A stretch of DNA of 64,000 nt from Stappia sp. MMSF_3263 (GTDB lineage: Bacteria; Pseudomonadota; Alphaproteobacteria; Rhizobiales; Stappiaceae), in the NCBI RefSeq assembly GCF_030733745.1, contig NZ_JASHIK010000006.1, positions 62,001-126,000 of the forward strand, read 5' to 3'. Under the pieces are notes generated by a model that made no database searches, was not told where the DNA came from, and saw nothing but the letters and a program-made list of their open reading frames with translations. Positions 7,537 to 15,814 of this stretch are shown here, in pieces (position 1 is the first letter of the stretch; each line of letters starts with the position of its first letter). The position numbers and the translations under genes were made by a program.

Positions 7537-8463
7537 TTACGGGGCGACAGCCAATATTATCACGCCGGCTCCGGCCAGTATCGAAGCAAAGTAGAATCTG
7601 GAACCCGGCCGGTTCTCGGTTTTGAAAACGTGACCGGCCAGCCAGGCTGCGAAGAACATCTCGACCGAAGAAATTATCGCGACCACCGTTACATTGGTGA
7701 ACATCAACGAAAAGAACAATGCCACCTGACCCAGTGTCATCGAGCTGCCCGCAAGCAATTGCCAGCCGGTTGGCTTATGTATGCGCAACATGAATGTGGA
7801 CCAATTGCGGAAACGAAAGCCCGCGGAGGCGCCAAAGCAAACCAATCCGGTCACCGCTCCGATAAAAACGCCTGCAAGCGGGTCCGGAAGCGTCTGCATT
7901 GCCAGTTTTCGAGCGACGAATGATCCTCCGTAACCTGCTGCAGAGCTAAACGCCATTACACGCCCTTCGGTTTTTTCCTTGGTCGTGCGCTCTGGTACGG
8001 ACCTGACGGCAGTCGGTCTTGAAGAAGTGTTCGCCATCATGATCAGAACGCCTCCTGTGACAAGGAGAAAGGCAATCACGATTGTCGATGTGATGATTTC
8101 GCCGAGCAGCAGAAACGCAAAGATCGCAGCGAACACAGGGATCAGTCTCCGAATGAACCCTGTCTCAACCGCCCCGGCCAGCTCAACCGACCGGAAAAGA
8201 GTTAGCCGGCCCAGCACATTTCCCAGCAAGCCGGCAAGAACAAAATAGCCAACCCCGATGAGCGCCGCTTCTCCATAGGCTGGAAACGGCGACCCTATCG
8301 CCAGCCAAAGCAGGCCTGAAACCAGGGCCGTCATCAGAACCGACAGAAACACGTCGTTTCCCCGGCCCTGAACGGACTGTGAGCTCTTGGCGATGGCAAC
8401 GGAACTTAGCGCATAACAAAACGCCCCGAACGCGGCCAGCAAGCCGCCGAAACCAGCCGTCAT
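7537..8463 (-). CDS. EamA/DMT-superfamily membrane transporter
   Basis: A 308-aa protein with about ten hydrophobic helices in two repeats (1-145 and 160-308). Each has the EamA look: FCYALSSVAIAK, LAGAVETGFIRRLIPVFAAI and LLLGEIIT in the first half, FFSLMFTNVTVVAIISSVEM in the second. A charged linker (VRSVPERTTKEKTEG) separates the halves. DMT carriers move small metabolites across the inner membrane; direction and substrate are unknown. It is the last gene of the reductase-dehydrogenase-decarboxylase operon, so it probably exports or imports a phthalate-pathway compound. Confidence 0.85.
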   Translation of the reverse strand: MTAGFGGLLAAFGAFCYALSSVAIAKSSQSVQGRGNDVFLSVLMTALVSGLLWLAIGSPFPAYGEAALIGVGYFVLAGLLGNVLGRLTLFRSVELAGAVETGFIRRLIPVFAAIFAFLLLGEIITSTIVIAFLLVTGGVLIMMANTSSRPTAVRSVPERTTKEKTEGRVMAFSSAAGYGGSFVARKLAMQTLPDPLAGVFIGAVTGLVCFGASAGFRFRNWSTFMLRIHKPTGWQLLAGSSMTLGQVALFFSLMFTNVTVVAIISSVEMFFAAWLAGHVFKTENRPGSRFYFASILAGAGVIILAVAP

Positions 8464-8490
8464 CGGCTATAGTCGGACCGGGTTTCGGAG

Positions 8491-8934
8491 TTACCTGGCA
8501 TTTGTGACAAGTTGCTCCATGAAACGCTCGGACGACATGATCTCACGCAACGGCAGGTTCTCCTGAGCTTCCATGAGATCCGATGAAAACGTCAAACCCC
8601 GTCCATCCCAGAACCACCAGTAGATGATTTCACCCTTCTTTCCTCGAATGGGCATTCTAAAGATCGGAAATTTACGTTCGCTATGCGGGATTTCGGCATT
8701 GCCCACGCGAGAATGTTTCAATTCAAGCTTCTTCAGAACCGCCGACAATGGAACCATCGCCAAGGGTGCATTTTCGGCTGTCAGAACGGCGACATTCTCG
8801 GGCCGGCTCTCGTACGGACCCTTGAGAAACTTGACCACCGGAGGATAGCTTGGATGGATGTGCGTTAGCTGAATGTAGGCCAAACCATTGGGCGTTTCGA
8901 CCTCAACGATATCTCCAGGCAAATACTCTTCCAT
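8491..8934 (-). CDS. Uncharacterised 147-aa protein in the phthalate-type operon
   Basis: The product begins MEEYLPGDIVEVETPNGLAY, a small beta-barrel-like opening. It continues with a middle beta-rich part (PPVVKFLKGPYESRPENVAV), a Trp-rich segment (EIIYWWFWDGRGLTF) and a helical tail. The first 70 residues recall the Imm26-like fold (GDIVE-x-PNG-Y), but the match is weak and an immunity role makes no sense here. No signal peptide or membrane helix is seen. It lies 13 bp after the decarboxylase gene and 27 bp before the DMT transporter gene, so it is co-expressed. A role as an accessory or substrate-sensing protein is only a guess. Confidence 0.65.
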   Translation of the reverse strand: MEEYLPGDIVEVETPNGLAYIQLTHIHPSYPPVVKFLKGPYESRPENVAVLTAENAPLAMVPLSAVLKKLELKHSRVGNAEIPHSERKFPIFRMPIRGKKGEIIYWWFWDGRGLTFSSDLMEAQENLPLREIMSSERFMEQLVTNAR

Positions 8935-8947
8935 TTTGAAACTCCCG

Positions 8948-9940
8948 CTAAAGGCTGTAAGCTTCCAACGTCGAAGGATGAAACAGCTCCTCGATCTCGA
9001 CCCGGCGTGGCGAAAGCCCTTGGCTTGCGTGATAATCGAGAAACCGGTTCAGGACATGGGAGTTCTCGGCAACGCCGTAACTCCAGGGATCGTTCCCCAT
9101 CAGGGTGTGAACGCGGTTCAGGTTATCCTCGACGAACGGCATCGTAACTTTGGTCGCGGAGGTGTCCGAAAGCGCGTCTTCCGCCAGCCGCTTTGACTGG
9201 GTGAAAGCCTTGAGCAAGGCAGCCGGCAGGAATGGATATTCCTCCGCCAAGCTTCGCCGTACTCCCAGAACATGCATGATCGGGAAGATCCGAGTACGTT
9301 GGAAATAGGCTTCAGCCGCGGAGATACTGTCGGAAAACAAGCGCCCGACATGTGGATGACCTTCGGAGAAGCAACGAGGCCATCGCGGCCCGACGAAACC
9401 GTCGATCTCGCCCGCCGCGAGCATGCCGTTCAAGGTGCTGCCCTCCGGCGCCTCCTCCATCACGATATCGTCCGGCAACTGAACCTTGATCTTCTCAGGC
9501 CGGCCGGGCGTGTCCATCCCGCCTCGCACCCAGATGATATCGGACGGCTTCACGCCGTGTTCTTCTTCGAGAATACCACGCACCCACACATTGGCGGAAA
9601 GCTGGTATTCGGCAATGCCAATGCGCTTCCCCTTCAGGTCACCGGGCTTTTCTATACCCTTGTCCGTCCGGATATAAACCGACGTATGCCGGAAGGCACG
9701 GCTCAGGAAAACAGGGATCGCAACATAATGCGGATCGCCCCTGGCAACGGAGATCGAATAGGACGACAGCGAAAGCTCGCTGATATCGAACGCATGATGC
9801 CGGAAGGCCCGGAAGAACATCTCCTCCGGCGACAACAGCATCGGAATGGGGTCGACCCCGTCGATCTGCACTCGGCCATCCACGATCGCACGCGTCCGGT
9901 CATAGTTTCCCATTGCAAGAGAAAGTTTCAGATTGCTCAT
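8948..9940 (-). CDS. 4,5-dihydroxyphthalate decarboxylase family protein
   Basis: A 330-aa protein from the ATG at 9940 (MSNLKLSLAMGNYDRTRAI), which overlaps the preceding stop as ATGA. It belongs to the Pht5/OphC family, whose fold resembles periplasmic binding proteins although the enzyme is cytosolic; no signal peptide is present. Visible landmarks are DGVDPIPMLLSPEEMFFRAF, FDISELSLSSY, KRIGIAEYQLSANVWVRGIL and the C-terminal PWSYGVAENSHVLNRFLDYH. Family members convert 4,5-dihydroxyphthalate to protocatechuate and CO2. The neighbours are the dihydrodiol dehydrogenase and oxygenase components, which supports this role. A different diacid substrate cannot be excluded. Confidence 0.85.
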   Translation of the reverse strand: MSNLKLSLAMGNYDRTRAIVDGRVQIDGVDPIPMLLSPEEMFFRAFRHHAFDISELSLSSYSISVARGDPHYVAIPVFLSRAFRHTSVYIRTDKGIEKPGDLKGKRIGIAEYQLSANVWVRGILEEEHGVKPSDIIWVRGGMDTPGRPEKIKVQLPDDIVMEEAPEGSTLNGMLAAGEIDGFVGPRWPRCFSEGHPHVGRLFSDSISAAEAYFQRTRIFPIMHVLGVRRSLAEEYPFLPAALLKAFTQSKRLAEDALSDTSATKVTMPFVEDNLNRVHTLMGNDPWSYGVAENSHVLNRFLDYHASQGLSPRRVEIEELFHPSTLEAYSL

Positions 9941-11124
9941 CCTGTCGGCTTTCGATGTTTTGTGTTGCGTTGATGCTGAAGTTCGACCGGCTGGCCGGAT
10001 CTGGCGGAGCGCAGGATTGCATGGCAAACCTCGAGGCTCGCCAATCCCCACTCCCCGCTCTGGACGGGGGGGACATCCTCTCGAACGGCCGCGACCAGCG
10101 CATCAATGACCGTTCTGCGCGGCGCAGGACCGAATTGCGCCTCAATGAAGCTACGCCTGGTATCGCCAAAGACCTCGATACCGTCCGGCATCAGCTTAAG
10201 ATCCGCTCGATCGCAAAGGGCGATCACCGGACCGAAATGTTCGTTGTGTTTGGCTTGAATCGTCGTTCCATTGCCAAAAGTTCGGGTCGTCTTAAGGCGA
10301 ACCTCGTCTTCCGGCGTAAGGTCCATCAGGGCTCGGCGCGCCCCTCCATATGATCCGGGGGTCTTGGGTTGCCCCAACTCACCGACATTATTCATCCAGA
10401 TATCGCTGTCGAAATGGGCATAACCTGAATAGGTCAAATTGGCGATGCAGCCTGTCTCGAAGGTCATGAGCGCGCTGAACGCGCCTTCGGTCGGTCGCTT
10501 GGAATCCCAAGCTCCAGTCATTGCATAGATCTTTTCGGCTATCCCGCCAGCCAGTCTCCGGACCACATCGATCTGGTGGATTGCCTGACTGAAGAGAACG
10601 CCTCCCCCCTCGTCCGTGCGCAGTTCTTCAGGTCGTCGCGGCCGATAGAGAAAATCGGTATAGTTCAGCGCCTGGATCATACGCAGTCGACCAAATTCGC
10701 CGCTTTCGATCAGCCGCGCGGCAAGCTCAACAGGAGGGTCGAAACTGTGACTGGGACCAACGATCAAATGCACACCTGCCTGGCGAGTGGCAGTTATCAT
10801 CTTTTCGGCATCTGCCATGGAGATCGCCAACGGCTTTTCGACAAGAACATGCTTACCGGCACTCGCCGCCGCCAAGACATGGTCCACATGCATCTGATGA
10901 GGGGTGGCGATGTAAATCGCTTCGACAGACGGATCGGCGCATAGCTCTTCAACGGTCTCATAGCTCTTGCCGCCATATTCTGTTTCGAAGGCGGCACGGC
11001 TTTGCTCTCTGGGCGCGGCGGCGGCGATGAGCTTTACACGGGGATCGACATCGAACGTCGGCACCATGAGCATGAACGCACGCCCAAGGCCGGCGACGCC
11101 GAGGCGAACCGGATCACAGGTCAA
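9937..11124 (-). CDS. Gfo/Idh/MocA-family dehydrogenase, likely phthalate dihydrodiol dehydrogenase
   Basis: An NAD(P)-dependent oxidoreductase of about 395 aa. The N-terminal Rossmann motif is LGVAGLGRAF, followed by YIATPHQMHVDHVLAAASAG, the family EKP motif (VLVEKPLAIS) and the C-terminal beta-sheet domain with GGGVLFSQAIHQIDVVRRLA. This family supplies the Pht4/OphB enzyme that rearomatises 4,5-dihydro-4,5-dihydroxyphthalate. The start is taken as the TTG at 11124, just upstream of the Rossmann strand and overlapping the reductase gene by 11 bp. Its stop overlaps the decarboxylase start. Its position between the reductase and decarboxylase genes matches known phthalate operons. Confidence 0.85.
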   Translation of the reverse strand: MTCDPVRLGVAGLGRAFMLMVPTFDVDPRVKLIAAAAPREQSRAAFETEYGGKSYETVEELCADPSVEAIYIATPHQMHVDHVLAAASAGKHVLVEKPLAISMADAEKMITATRQAGVHLIVGPSHSFDPPVELAARLIESGEFGRLRMIQALNYTDFLYRPRRPEELRTDEGGGVLFSQAIHQIDVVRRLAGGIAEKIYAMTGAWDSKRPTEGAFSALMTFETGCIANLTYSGYAHFDSDIWMNNVGELGQPKTPGSYGGARRALMDLTPEDEVRLKTTRTFGNGTTIQAKHNEHFGPVIALCDRADLKLMPDGIEVFGDTRRSFIEAQFGPAPRRTVIDALVAAVREDVPPVQSGEWGLASLEVCHAILRSARSGQPVELQHQRNTKHRKPTG

Positions 11125-12052
11125 GAACCAGCCTCCCCGATTTCGCCCGCGACACACAGATCATGATGTAATCGTCTTTTTCCTCGTCCATCAAAACCAT
11201 GTCGCGATGGTCGGCTTCCCCCGCCAGGAGACGGGTCTTGCACGTTCCGCATGTTCCGCTTTCACATGAACTGCTCGTCGCATAGCCGGCATCCCGAAGC
11301 GCTTCCAAGATTGAGCGATCTTCAGGAACGGTGACTGTTTCCCCGCTCTTTTTCAGTTCCACCTCGAAGGCGACGTCGTCCTGACGCACCACATCGACCG
11401 GTTTGAAGTCCTCAAAATGGATCCGCCCCTCCGGCCAATGGCCGGAAACCGCCTTGATCTCGTCCATCAAAGGCTTTGGACCACAGCAAAAGACATGTGT
11501 CGCTCTTGGCGTGATCAGATCGTCCCAGAAATCATAAACCGCGTCAGGATCACCGTTGTCGTGATGAACTATGATCCTGCCCTCGAAGGCTTCGTTGAGC
11601 TCCGCAAGATAGGCAGCCTCCTCAGCGCTTCGACTGACGTATATGATGCGTAGCGCCTTGCCTTTTTTGTCGAGATAGCGCGCCATGGAATAAATCGGCG
11701 TAATACCGATGCCGCCTGCTATCAGCAGATACTTCTGAACATCCGTCAGCGGGAAATCGTTCTCCGGCGCTTCAATATTCAGCTCGGAACCAACATGCGC
11801 ATCGTCATGCATCGATGCGGACCCGCCTCGAGATTGAGGCTCACGTTTGATGGCAACGACGTATTCAGTCGGCTCGAAACCGTCGTTCACGAGCGAGTAA
11901 CGGCGCATGGCACCTGACGGCGTTTCGACTGTGATATGCGCGCCGGGATCGAAACTGGGAAGCTTACAGTCGCCGACCGGAACCAGCGTGAATTCCACGA
12001 TGCTCGGTGTCAAAACGCGTCTGCTTGCAACGCGCATTCTCATTTGCTGCAT
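11114..12052 (-). CDS. Phthalate-dioxygenase-reductase-type flavoprotein with C-terminal [2Fe-2S] ferredoxin domain
   Basis: A 312-aa electron-transfer protein in class IA reductase order. A flavin domain carries RRYSLVND, the NAD domain carries LLIAGGIGITPIYSMARYL and VFCCGPKPLMDEI, and a plant-type ferredoxin domain carries SSCESGTCGTCKTRLLAG with the last cysteine in YIMICVSRA. It passes electrons from NADH to the oxygenase encoded at 13487-14767. The ATG at 12052 is preceded by GGGAGGA; an earlier in-frame ATG at 12076 is not. It is the first gene of a five-gene operon ending at 7537, and its promoter holds the CTAAG-type operator at 12086. Confidence 0.92.
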   Translation of the reverse strand: MQQMRMRVASRRVLTPSIVEFTLVPVGDCKLPSFDPGAHITVETPSGAMRRYSLVNDGFEPTEYVVAIKREPQSRGGSASMHDDAHVGSELNIEAPENDFPLTDVQKYLLIAGGIGITPIYSMARYLDKKGKALRIIYVSRSAEEAAYLAELNEAFEGRIIVHHDNGDPDAVYDFWDDLITPRATHVFCCGPKPLMDEIKAVSGHWPEGRIHFEDFKPVDVVRQDDVAFEVELKKSGETVTVPEDRSILEALRDAGYATSSSCESGTCGTCKTRLLAGEADHRDMVLMDEEKDDYIMICVSRAKSGRLVLDL

Positions 12053-12080
12053 GAATTCCTCCCAGTCGGATCGCAATAGA

Positions 12081-12100
12081 ACTTATTAGATAGCTAAGTT
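12081..12100. promoter_or_regulatory. TTAG-N4-CTAA operator, reductase operon
   Basis: TTAG-ATAG-CTAA at 12086-12097 lies 34 bp upstream of the reductase start. An outer inverted repeat AACTTA/TAAGTT spans 12080-12100. The core matches the elements at 14838, 18921, 30871 and 33511, and is proposed as a MarR binding site. Confidence 0.6.
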
Positions 12101-12164
12101 GGTGAAGTCAACCGCTTGGCGATCTGCTGAAACGTTACGTGTTTTCCGTGGCCTAACGAGTTAT

Positions 12165-13337
12165 CTAGGTATTCCGTCCAGGCAGTGCCGCGGCGTTTCT
12201 TCTACCCGCGATATGATGCTGTCCGAGCTGTTGAACCGATTTGCAACCAATGAAAATCAGTGTTCTGCGCACTTCGTCCTCCAGTATCGACAGGGCTTGC
12301 GCCGCCCCATCGCGGCCACCGGCCGCCAGGCCGTATAATGTCGCCCGGCCGAGAAGTACGCCGTGTGCCCCCAAAGCAAGCGCCTTTACGATATCGCTGC
12401 CCCGCCGAATGCCGCCGTCCAGCAGAACGGTTGCATCGCGGTCTAGCTGTCCGGCAATGTCCTCAATGACTTCGATGGTCGCGGGCGCACCATCGAGTTG
12501 GCGGCCCCCGTGATTTGACACGATGACCCCGTCAGCGCCCTCCTTGCGGGCGCGTAACGCGTCCTCTCCGCACATTATGCCTTTGATCAGCAGCGGTCCG
12601 TTCCATTGTTTGCGAATACGGCGGACATCGTCCCAGGAAAAATGAGGATTCCGTTGGGAACGGGTGAAATCCGCCAGCGCTGCGTCGCTTACCCCCTCCC
12701 CCAGGAACGCCACAAGATTCTGTAATCGTGGCCTGTTTCTGCCAAGCCAAACCGAACCCAGCCATCTAGGATGCATCAGCCCGTCCAGGATTATGGGAGC
12801 GCTCATTTTGATTTCATGTGAGAAACCGTGCCGTAAATCACGCTCGCGTTTCCCCCCAACCAAAGAGTCGACCGTGACGATCAGCGCCGCATAGCCGGCT
12901 TTGGCGGCACGCTCTATGAGCGCCTCGGAAAACCCCGGTTTTCCCCACGGATAAAGCTGGAACCAAAGAGGACTATCCGTTTGTTGCGCAATCGCTTCCA
13001 TTGATGTGTTGGACGCCGTGGAAACCGCGAAACCGACACCCGCGCCTTGGGCGGCACTTGCCAGATGCAAATCCCCTTTCGGCCAATAGATCCCGTTCAA
13101 ACCCGTCGGGCCAATAATGAAAGGTGCAGAGAATTTCTGGCCAAATAGATTGACCGAGAGATCGACCATGCCACCGTTAAGAATTCTGGGTCTTAACTGA
13201 ATATCCTCATATGCCTGCCTGTTTCTCTGCAGAGTAACTTCGTCTTCAGCCCCGCCATCAAGAAAATCGAACACGACCCGAGGCAAGCGAATGCGGGCCA
13301 ATCGGCGCAAGTCGTCAATGTTGATGGGTTGGCTCAT
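12165..13337 (-). CDS. FMN-dependent 2-hydroxyacid dehydrogenase (L-lactate/mandelate dehydrogenase family)
   Basis: A protein of about 390 aa from the ATG at 13337 (MSQPINIDDLRRLARIRLPR). It is a classic (beta/alpha)8 FMN oxidoreductase: DFLDGGAEDE near the N-terminus, FGQKFSAPFIIGPTGLNGIY, the WFQLYPW strand, VTVDSLVGGKRERDLRHGF, the active-site SNHGGRQLDGAPATIEVIED and the phosphate-binding LLDGGIRRGSDIVKALALGA. It oxidises a 2-hydroxy acid to the 2-oxo acid and probably passes electrons to the respiratory chain. Its place between the oxygenase and reductase genes suggests an aromatic hydroxy acid as substrate rather than lactate (inference). It ends 113 bp before the reductase start, with an operator between. 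Confidence 0.88.
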   Translation of the reverse strand: MSQPINIDDLRRLARIRLPRVVFDFLDGGAEDEVTLQRNRQAYEDIQLRPRILNGGMVDLSVNLFGQKFSAPFIIGPTGLNGIYWPKGDLHLASAAQGAGVGFAVSTASNTSMEAIAQQTDSPLWFQLYPWGKPGFSEALIERAAKAGYAALIVTVDSLVGGKRERDLRHGFSHEIKMSAPIILDGLMHPRWLGSVWLGRNRPRLQNLVAFLGEGVSDAALADFTRSQRNPHFSWDDVRRIRKQWNGPLLIKGIMCGEDALRARKEGADGVIVSNHGGRQLDGAPATIEVIEDIAGQLDRDATVLLDGGIRRGSDIVKALALGAHGVLLGRATLYGLAAGGRDGAAQALSILEDEVRRTLIFIGCKSVQQLGQHHIAGRRNAAALPGRNT

Positions 13338-13486
13338 CTTACTTGCCGATTTGCTTCGCCACAGCCCGCGACACCCCGAGATCACACCCTTGCGGCGACG
13401 ACACATCGCCCCCCCTCCGCTCACGAAAGATCCGCCCAAGACCACATGCGGCCTCAGGCGGATCCGGGAGGAAGTTTCAGCGGAAC

Positions 13487-14767
13487 CTATTCTGCAGCGA
13501 CAGTTTTTCCCGAAGTGTTGAGAAGTGTTCGCCAGTCGGTTTCTTTCGGGTAGACCCCCTCGTGGGAGTTGATCAAAACCTGCGGGATCTCGGAATCCGT
13601 TCCGATTGCCTGGCCACCTTCGGCTACTTTTTTAGCCGCATCCGCCATCAGGCGGCGGAATTCGACAATGGCCAGGTCCGACGCACCGAGGACATCGGTG
13701 TGGCGCTGGACGCGCGCGCCCATCGACACCCACATCGCAATATCCTGGTTGGGAATGCCCTTGATACCAGTAAAATTGCCTTCCTTCATCGCATCACGAT
13801 CCTGAAGGAAATCGTTGTCCAAGGTGCGCAGGCAACGCCATTTGTCATCGACATCCACACCCGGCACCGCATGCGTGAACCGGCGCCACTCTTCCGTTGT
13901 CGGGACGTTCGGCCCATCCCAAGCAATGAAGTGGAAAGCGGTTTCCTCATCATTGATTGGCACGATCACCGCGGCCACCCTGTAATTGTTGTTGGGCGGT
14001 ATCAGCGAGTAGTAGGGCGCAACGAATTCGGTAACCCGAATGTAATTGTGCGTAGCCGCGTTCTTGATGGGAGTACGGATCGCGGCATAGTGAAACCCAT
14101 AACTTGTCGTTTCCGTTTGCATGCGAGGCGATTTGTCGGTCGAGGGCCGATACCATGACTTTTCGTCCGCCGCCGCGCCTTCGACTTTGGCTGGAACCAT
14201 GTCAGATGAATGCAGCGAAGACGAGTGCGCGCTGTCGATCTGGCCTTCGTGGATCTGCGCCCAATTCGCGGGGATTCGGATCTTTAGGATTGCGATCGGA
14301 GAATCCGCGCGCGGCGCAAATGCCGGCGGTTGGAACTCCGGCATTTCGTCTTTGTCGCCAAGCCAAGCCCAGACGAAACCGCCCCACTCGCGAACGGGGT
14401 AGGAACGGTGCTTCACCTTGTCCATCAGAGGACTGCCTTCCGGCTCCGACGACATAGCGACAACGTTGCCGTCAACGTCCATTTTCCAGCCATGATAGAG
14501 GCAGCGAAGCCCGCATTCCTCATTTCGGCCAAAGACCAGCGAAGCCTTGCGGTGCGGGCAAAGCTCATCCAACAGGCCCAGGCGCCCCTTTGAATCGCGA
14601 AATGCCACATAGCTTTCGCCGAGAACTTCAACGCGAAGCGGCTTGCCGTCCGGCTCTTCCACCTCTTCGATCAGGCAAACAGGAGTCCAATGCTGACGCA
14701 TCAGCCGCGCCATCGGGGCGTCGCCGGTCACACGGGTCAGCAGTTCATTCTCTTCGGGTGTAAGCAT
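13487..14767 (-). CDS. Rieske aromatic-ring oxygenase, phthalate 4,5-dioxygenase type
   Basis: An oxygenase subunit of 426 aa from the ATG at 14767 (MLTPEENELLTRVTGDAPMA), which has GGAGG upstream. The Rieske ligands are Cys70-Pro-His72 and Cys89-Leu-Tyr-His92. The mononuclear-iron segment WAQIHEGQIDSAHSSSLH carries the two histidines. The N-terminal sequence and the FGRNEECGLRCLYHGW box are typical of phthalate 4,5-dioxygenase and relatives, which are alpha-only oxygenases fed by a class IA reductase. The expected reaction is cis-4,5-dihydroxylation of a phthalate-like acid. It heads its own transcript, with an operator at 14838. Confidence 0.9.
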   Translation of the reverse strand: MLTPEENELLTRVTGDAPMARLMRQHWTPVCLIEEVEEPDGKPLRVEVLGESYVAFRDSKGRLGLLDELCPHRKASLVFGRNEECGLRCLYHGWKMDVDGNVVAMSSEPEGSPLMDKVKHRSYPVREWGGFVWAWLGDKDEMPEFQPPAFAPRADSPIAILKIRIPANWAQIHEGQIDSAHSSSLHSSDMVPAKVEGAAADEKSWYRPSTDKSPRMQTETTSYGFHYAAIRTPIKNAATHNYIRVTEFVAPYYSLIPPNNNYRVAAVIVPINDEETAFHFIAWDGPNVPTTEEWRRFTHAVPGVDVDDKWRCLRTLDNDFLQDRDAMKEGNFTGIKGIPNQDIAMWVSMGARVQRHTDVLGASDLAIVEFRRLMADAAKKVAEGGQAIGTDSEIPQVLINSHEGVYPKETDWRTLLNTSGKTVAAE

Positions 14768-14837
14768 TTGATCTCCCTCCTCCACGGACCGCCACGTCAA
14801 AAAACACCATCGGGCGGCTTATGGCTTCTCCAGTATT

Positions 14838-14851
14838 CTTAGCTTTCTAAG
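14838..14851. promoter_or_regulatory. CTTAG-N4-CTAAG operator, oxygenase promoter
   Basis: CTTAG-CTTT-CTAAG is a perfect 5-bp inverted repeat 71 bp upstream of the oxygenase start. It is one of five similar elements in the window. Confidence 0.65.
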
Positions 14852-15114
14852 TTTAAGCTGTCAACTGGAGGGCAGAATTTTTTCGCCTGCTATTGCAGGA
14901 TCCCGAAACCCTGACTTCGGAGTGTCCCGCTGCCGTGAAATCCGGCCTCCCCTCGTCCAACGCGAAGGCCGCACAACGGCTGTTGTTGGAGATGAAAACT
15001 CTATGAATTCAGAGCATCGTGCGATGCTTTTATGGGAGGTTCCGGCAACTGACCTAAGCGTGAAAGGTTCATGGCCGATGCACGATCTATTTGCGCCTTT
15101 TGAGAAAAATCTTG
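14852..15114. other. Intergenic region with palindromic repeat
   Basis: I see no gene between the oxygenase promoter and the 184-aa gene. A perfect palindrome AGCATCGTGCGATGCT (15013-15028) followed by TTTT occurs here and includes the dispersed AGAGCATCGTGCGAT repeat (15011-15025). It may act as a weak terminator. Confidence 0.4.
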
Positions 15115-15669
15115 CTAGAGTTCCAACCACGAATGCATTTTTCTCATGAGAAACGGCATTACGTAACGCGTATTCAAACCTGTCAGAACGAATGCCACCA
15201 AAAACAAAGAAATCGGTGCAGATACGTTTTCGGTTAGCGGCTTTAACGCGTGGTATATTATGATCAGCAACGGATAGACACCCAGCATACTGACCACCCA
15301 GCGTTTCCAAAAAAGCGGTTGCTTTTGCACATCCTCAATCGGCTCGCTGACGACAGCGTCGCAGCGAATCTTTGCGGAAGAATTGCTCAGTTGGTGTCGG
15401 AGTTCTCGACCGATGTAGCCGGGCAAATCCCGACCATCTGATTTGAGCTGGGCGACGTCGAATCTCAAGGAAAATAAAACTTCGCCACCATGGGCGCTTC
15501 GCATTTGCCCGCTGCTTTCCGCGTTCCTGTCCGCAGAAACGATATCGACGGTTAAATCATGAATAGCTTGCGTTACGCGCGCCAGATCTTCCGGCAGAGC
15601 TGTAATTGTAAGTATCAAGCCCGACCCGTTGCCTACCGGTGCCGGTTGACCTGCCTGAATTTTTGACAT
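15115..15669 (-). CDS. Membrane-anchored protein of unknown function (184 aa)
   Basis: The start is taken at the ATG at 15669 (MSKIQAGQPAPVGN). The first ~120 residues are soluble, with an alpha/beta ABM-like opening (GLILTITALPEDLARVTQAI). The last ~60 form two membrane helices (WVVSMLGVYPLLIIIYHAL and ISLFLVAFVLTGLNTRYVMP). The C-terminal membrane part resembles the tail of antibiotic-biosynthesis-monooxygenase (ABM)-type membrane proteins, so a small sensory or degradative function at the membrane is possible. It lies downstream of the TAXI-TRAP permease and may be co-transcribed with it. Confidence 0.65.
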   Translation of the reverse strand: MSKIQAGQPAPVGNGSGLILTITALPEDLARVTQAIHDLTVDIVSADRNAESSGQMRSAHGGEVLFSLRFDVAQLKSDGRDLPGYIGRELRHQLSNSSAKIRCDAVVSEPIEDVQKQPLFWKRWVVSMLGVYPLLIIIYHALKPLTENVSAPISLFLVAFVLTGLNTRYVMPFLMRKMHSWLEL

Positions 15670-15814
15670 GTGTAGACTACCCGTTGGTATCAGCAAGTCC
15701 AATCAAGCGGTCGAACTGATCGTAATTCTTCAAAACGCAGGTGCCGTCCGGTCGAGTGAATGTTTTCCATATTCCATTCGCACGTCGACCGGGACTAAGG
15801 ATTTTCGACGTTTC

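Noticed and set aside
8491-8934. Imm26-type immunity protein as part of a toxin system
   Set aside because: The resemblance is limited to the first strands, no toxin gene is nearby, and it lies inside a metabolic operon.
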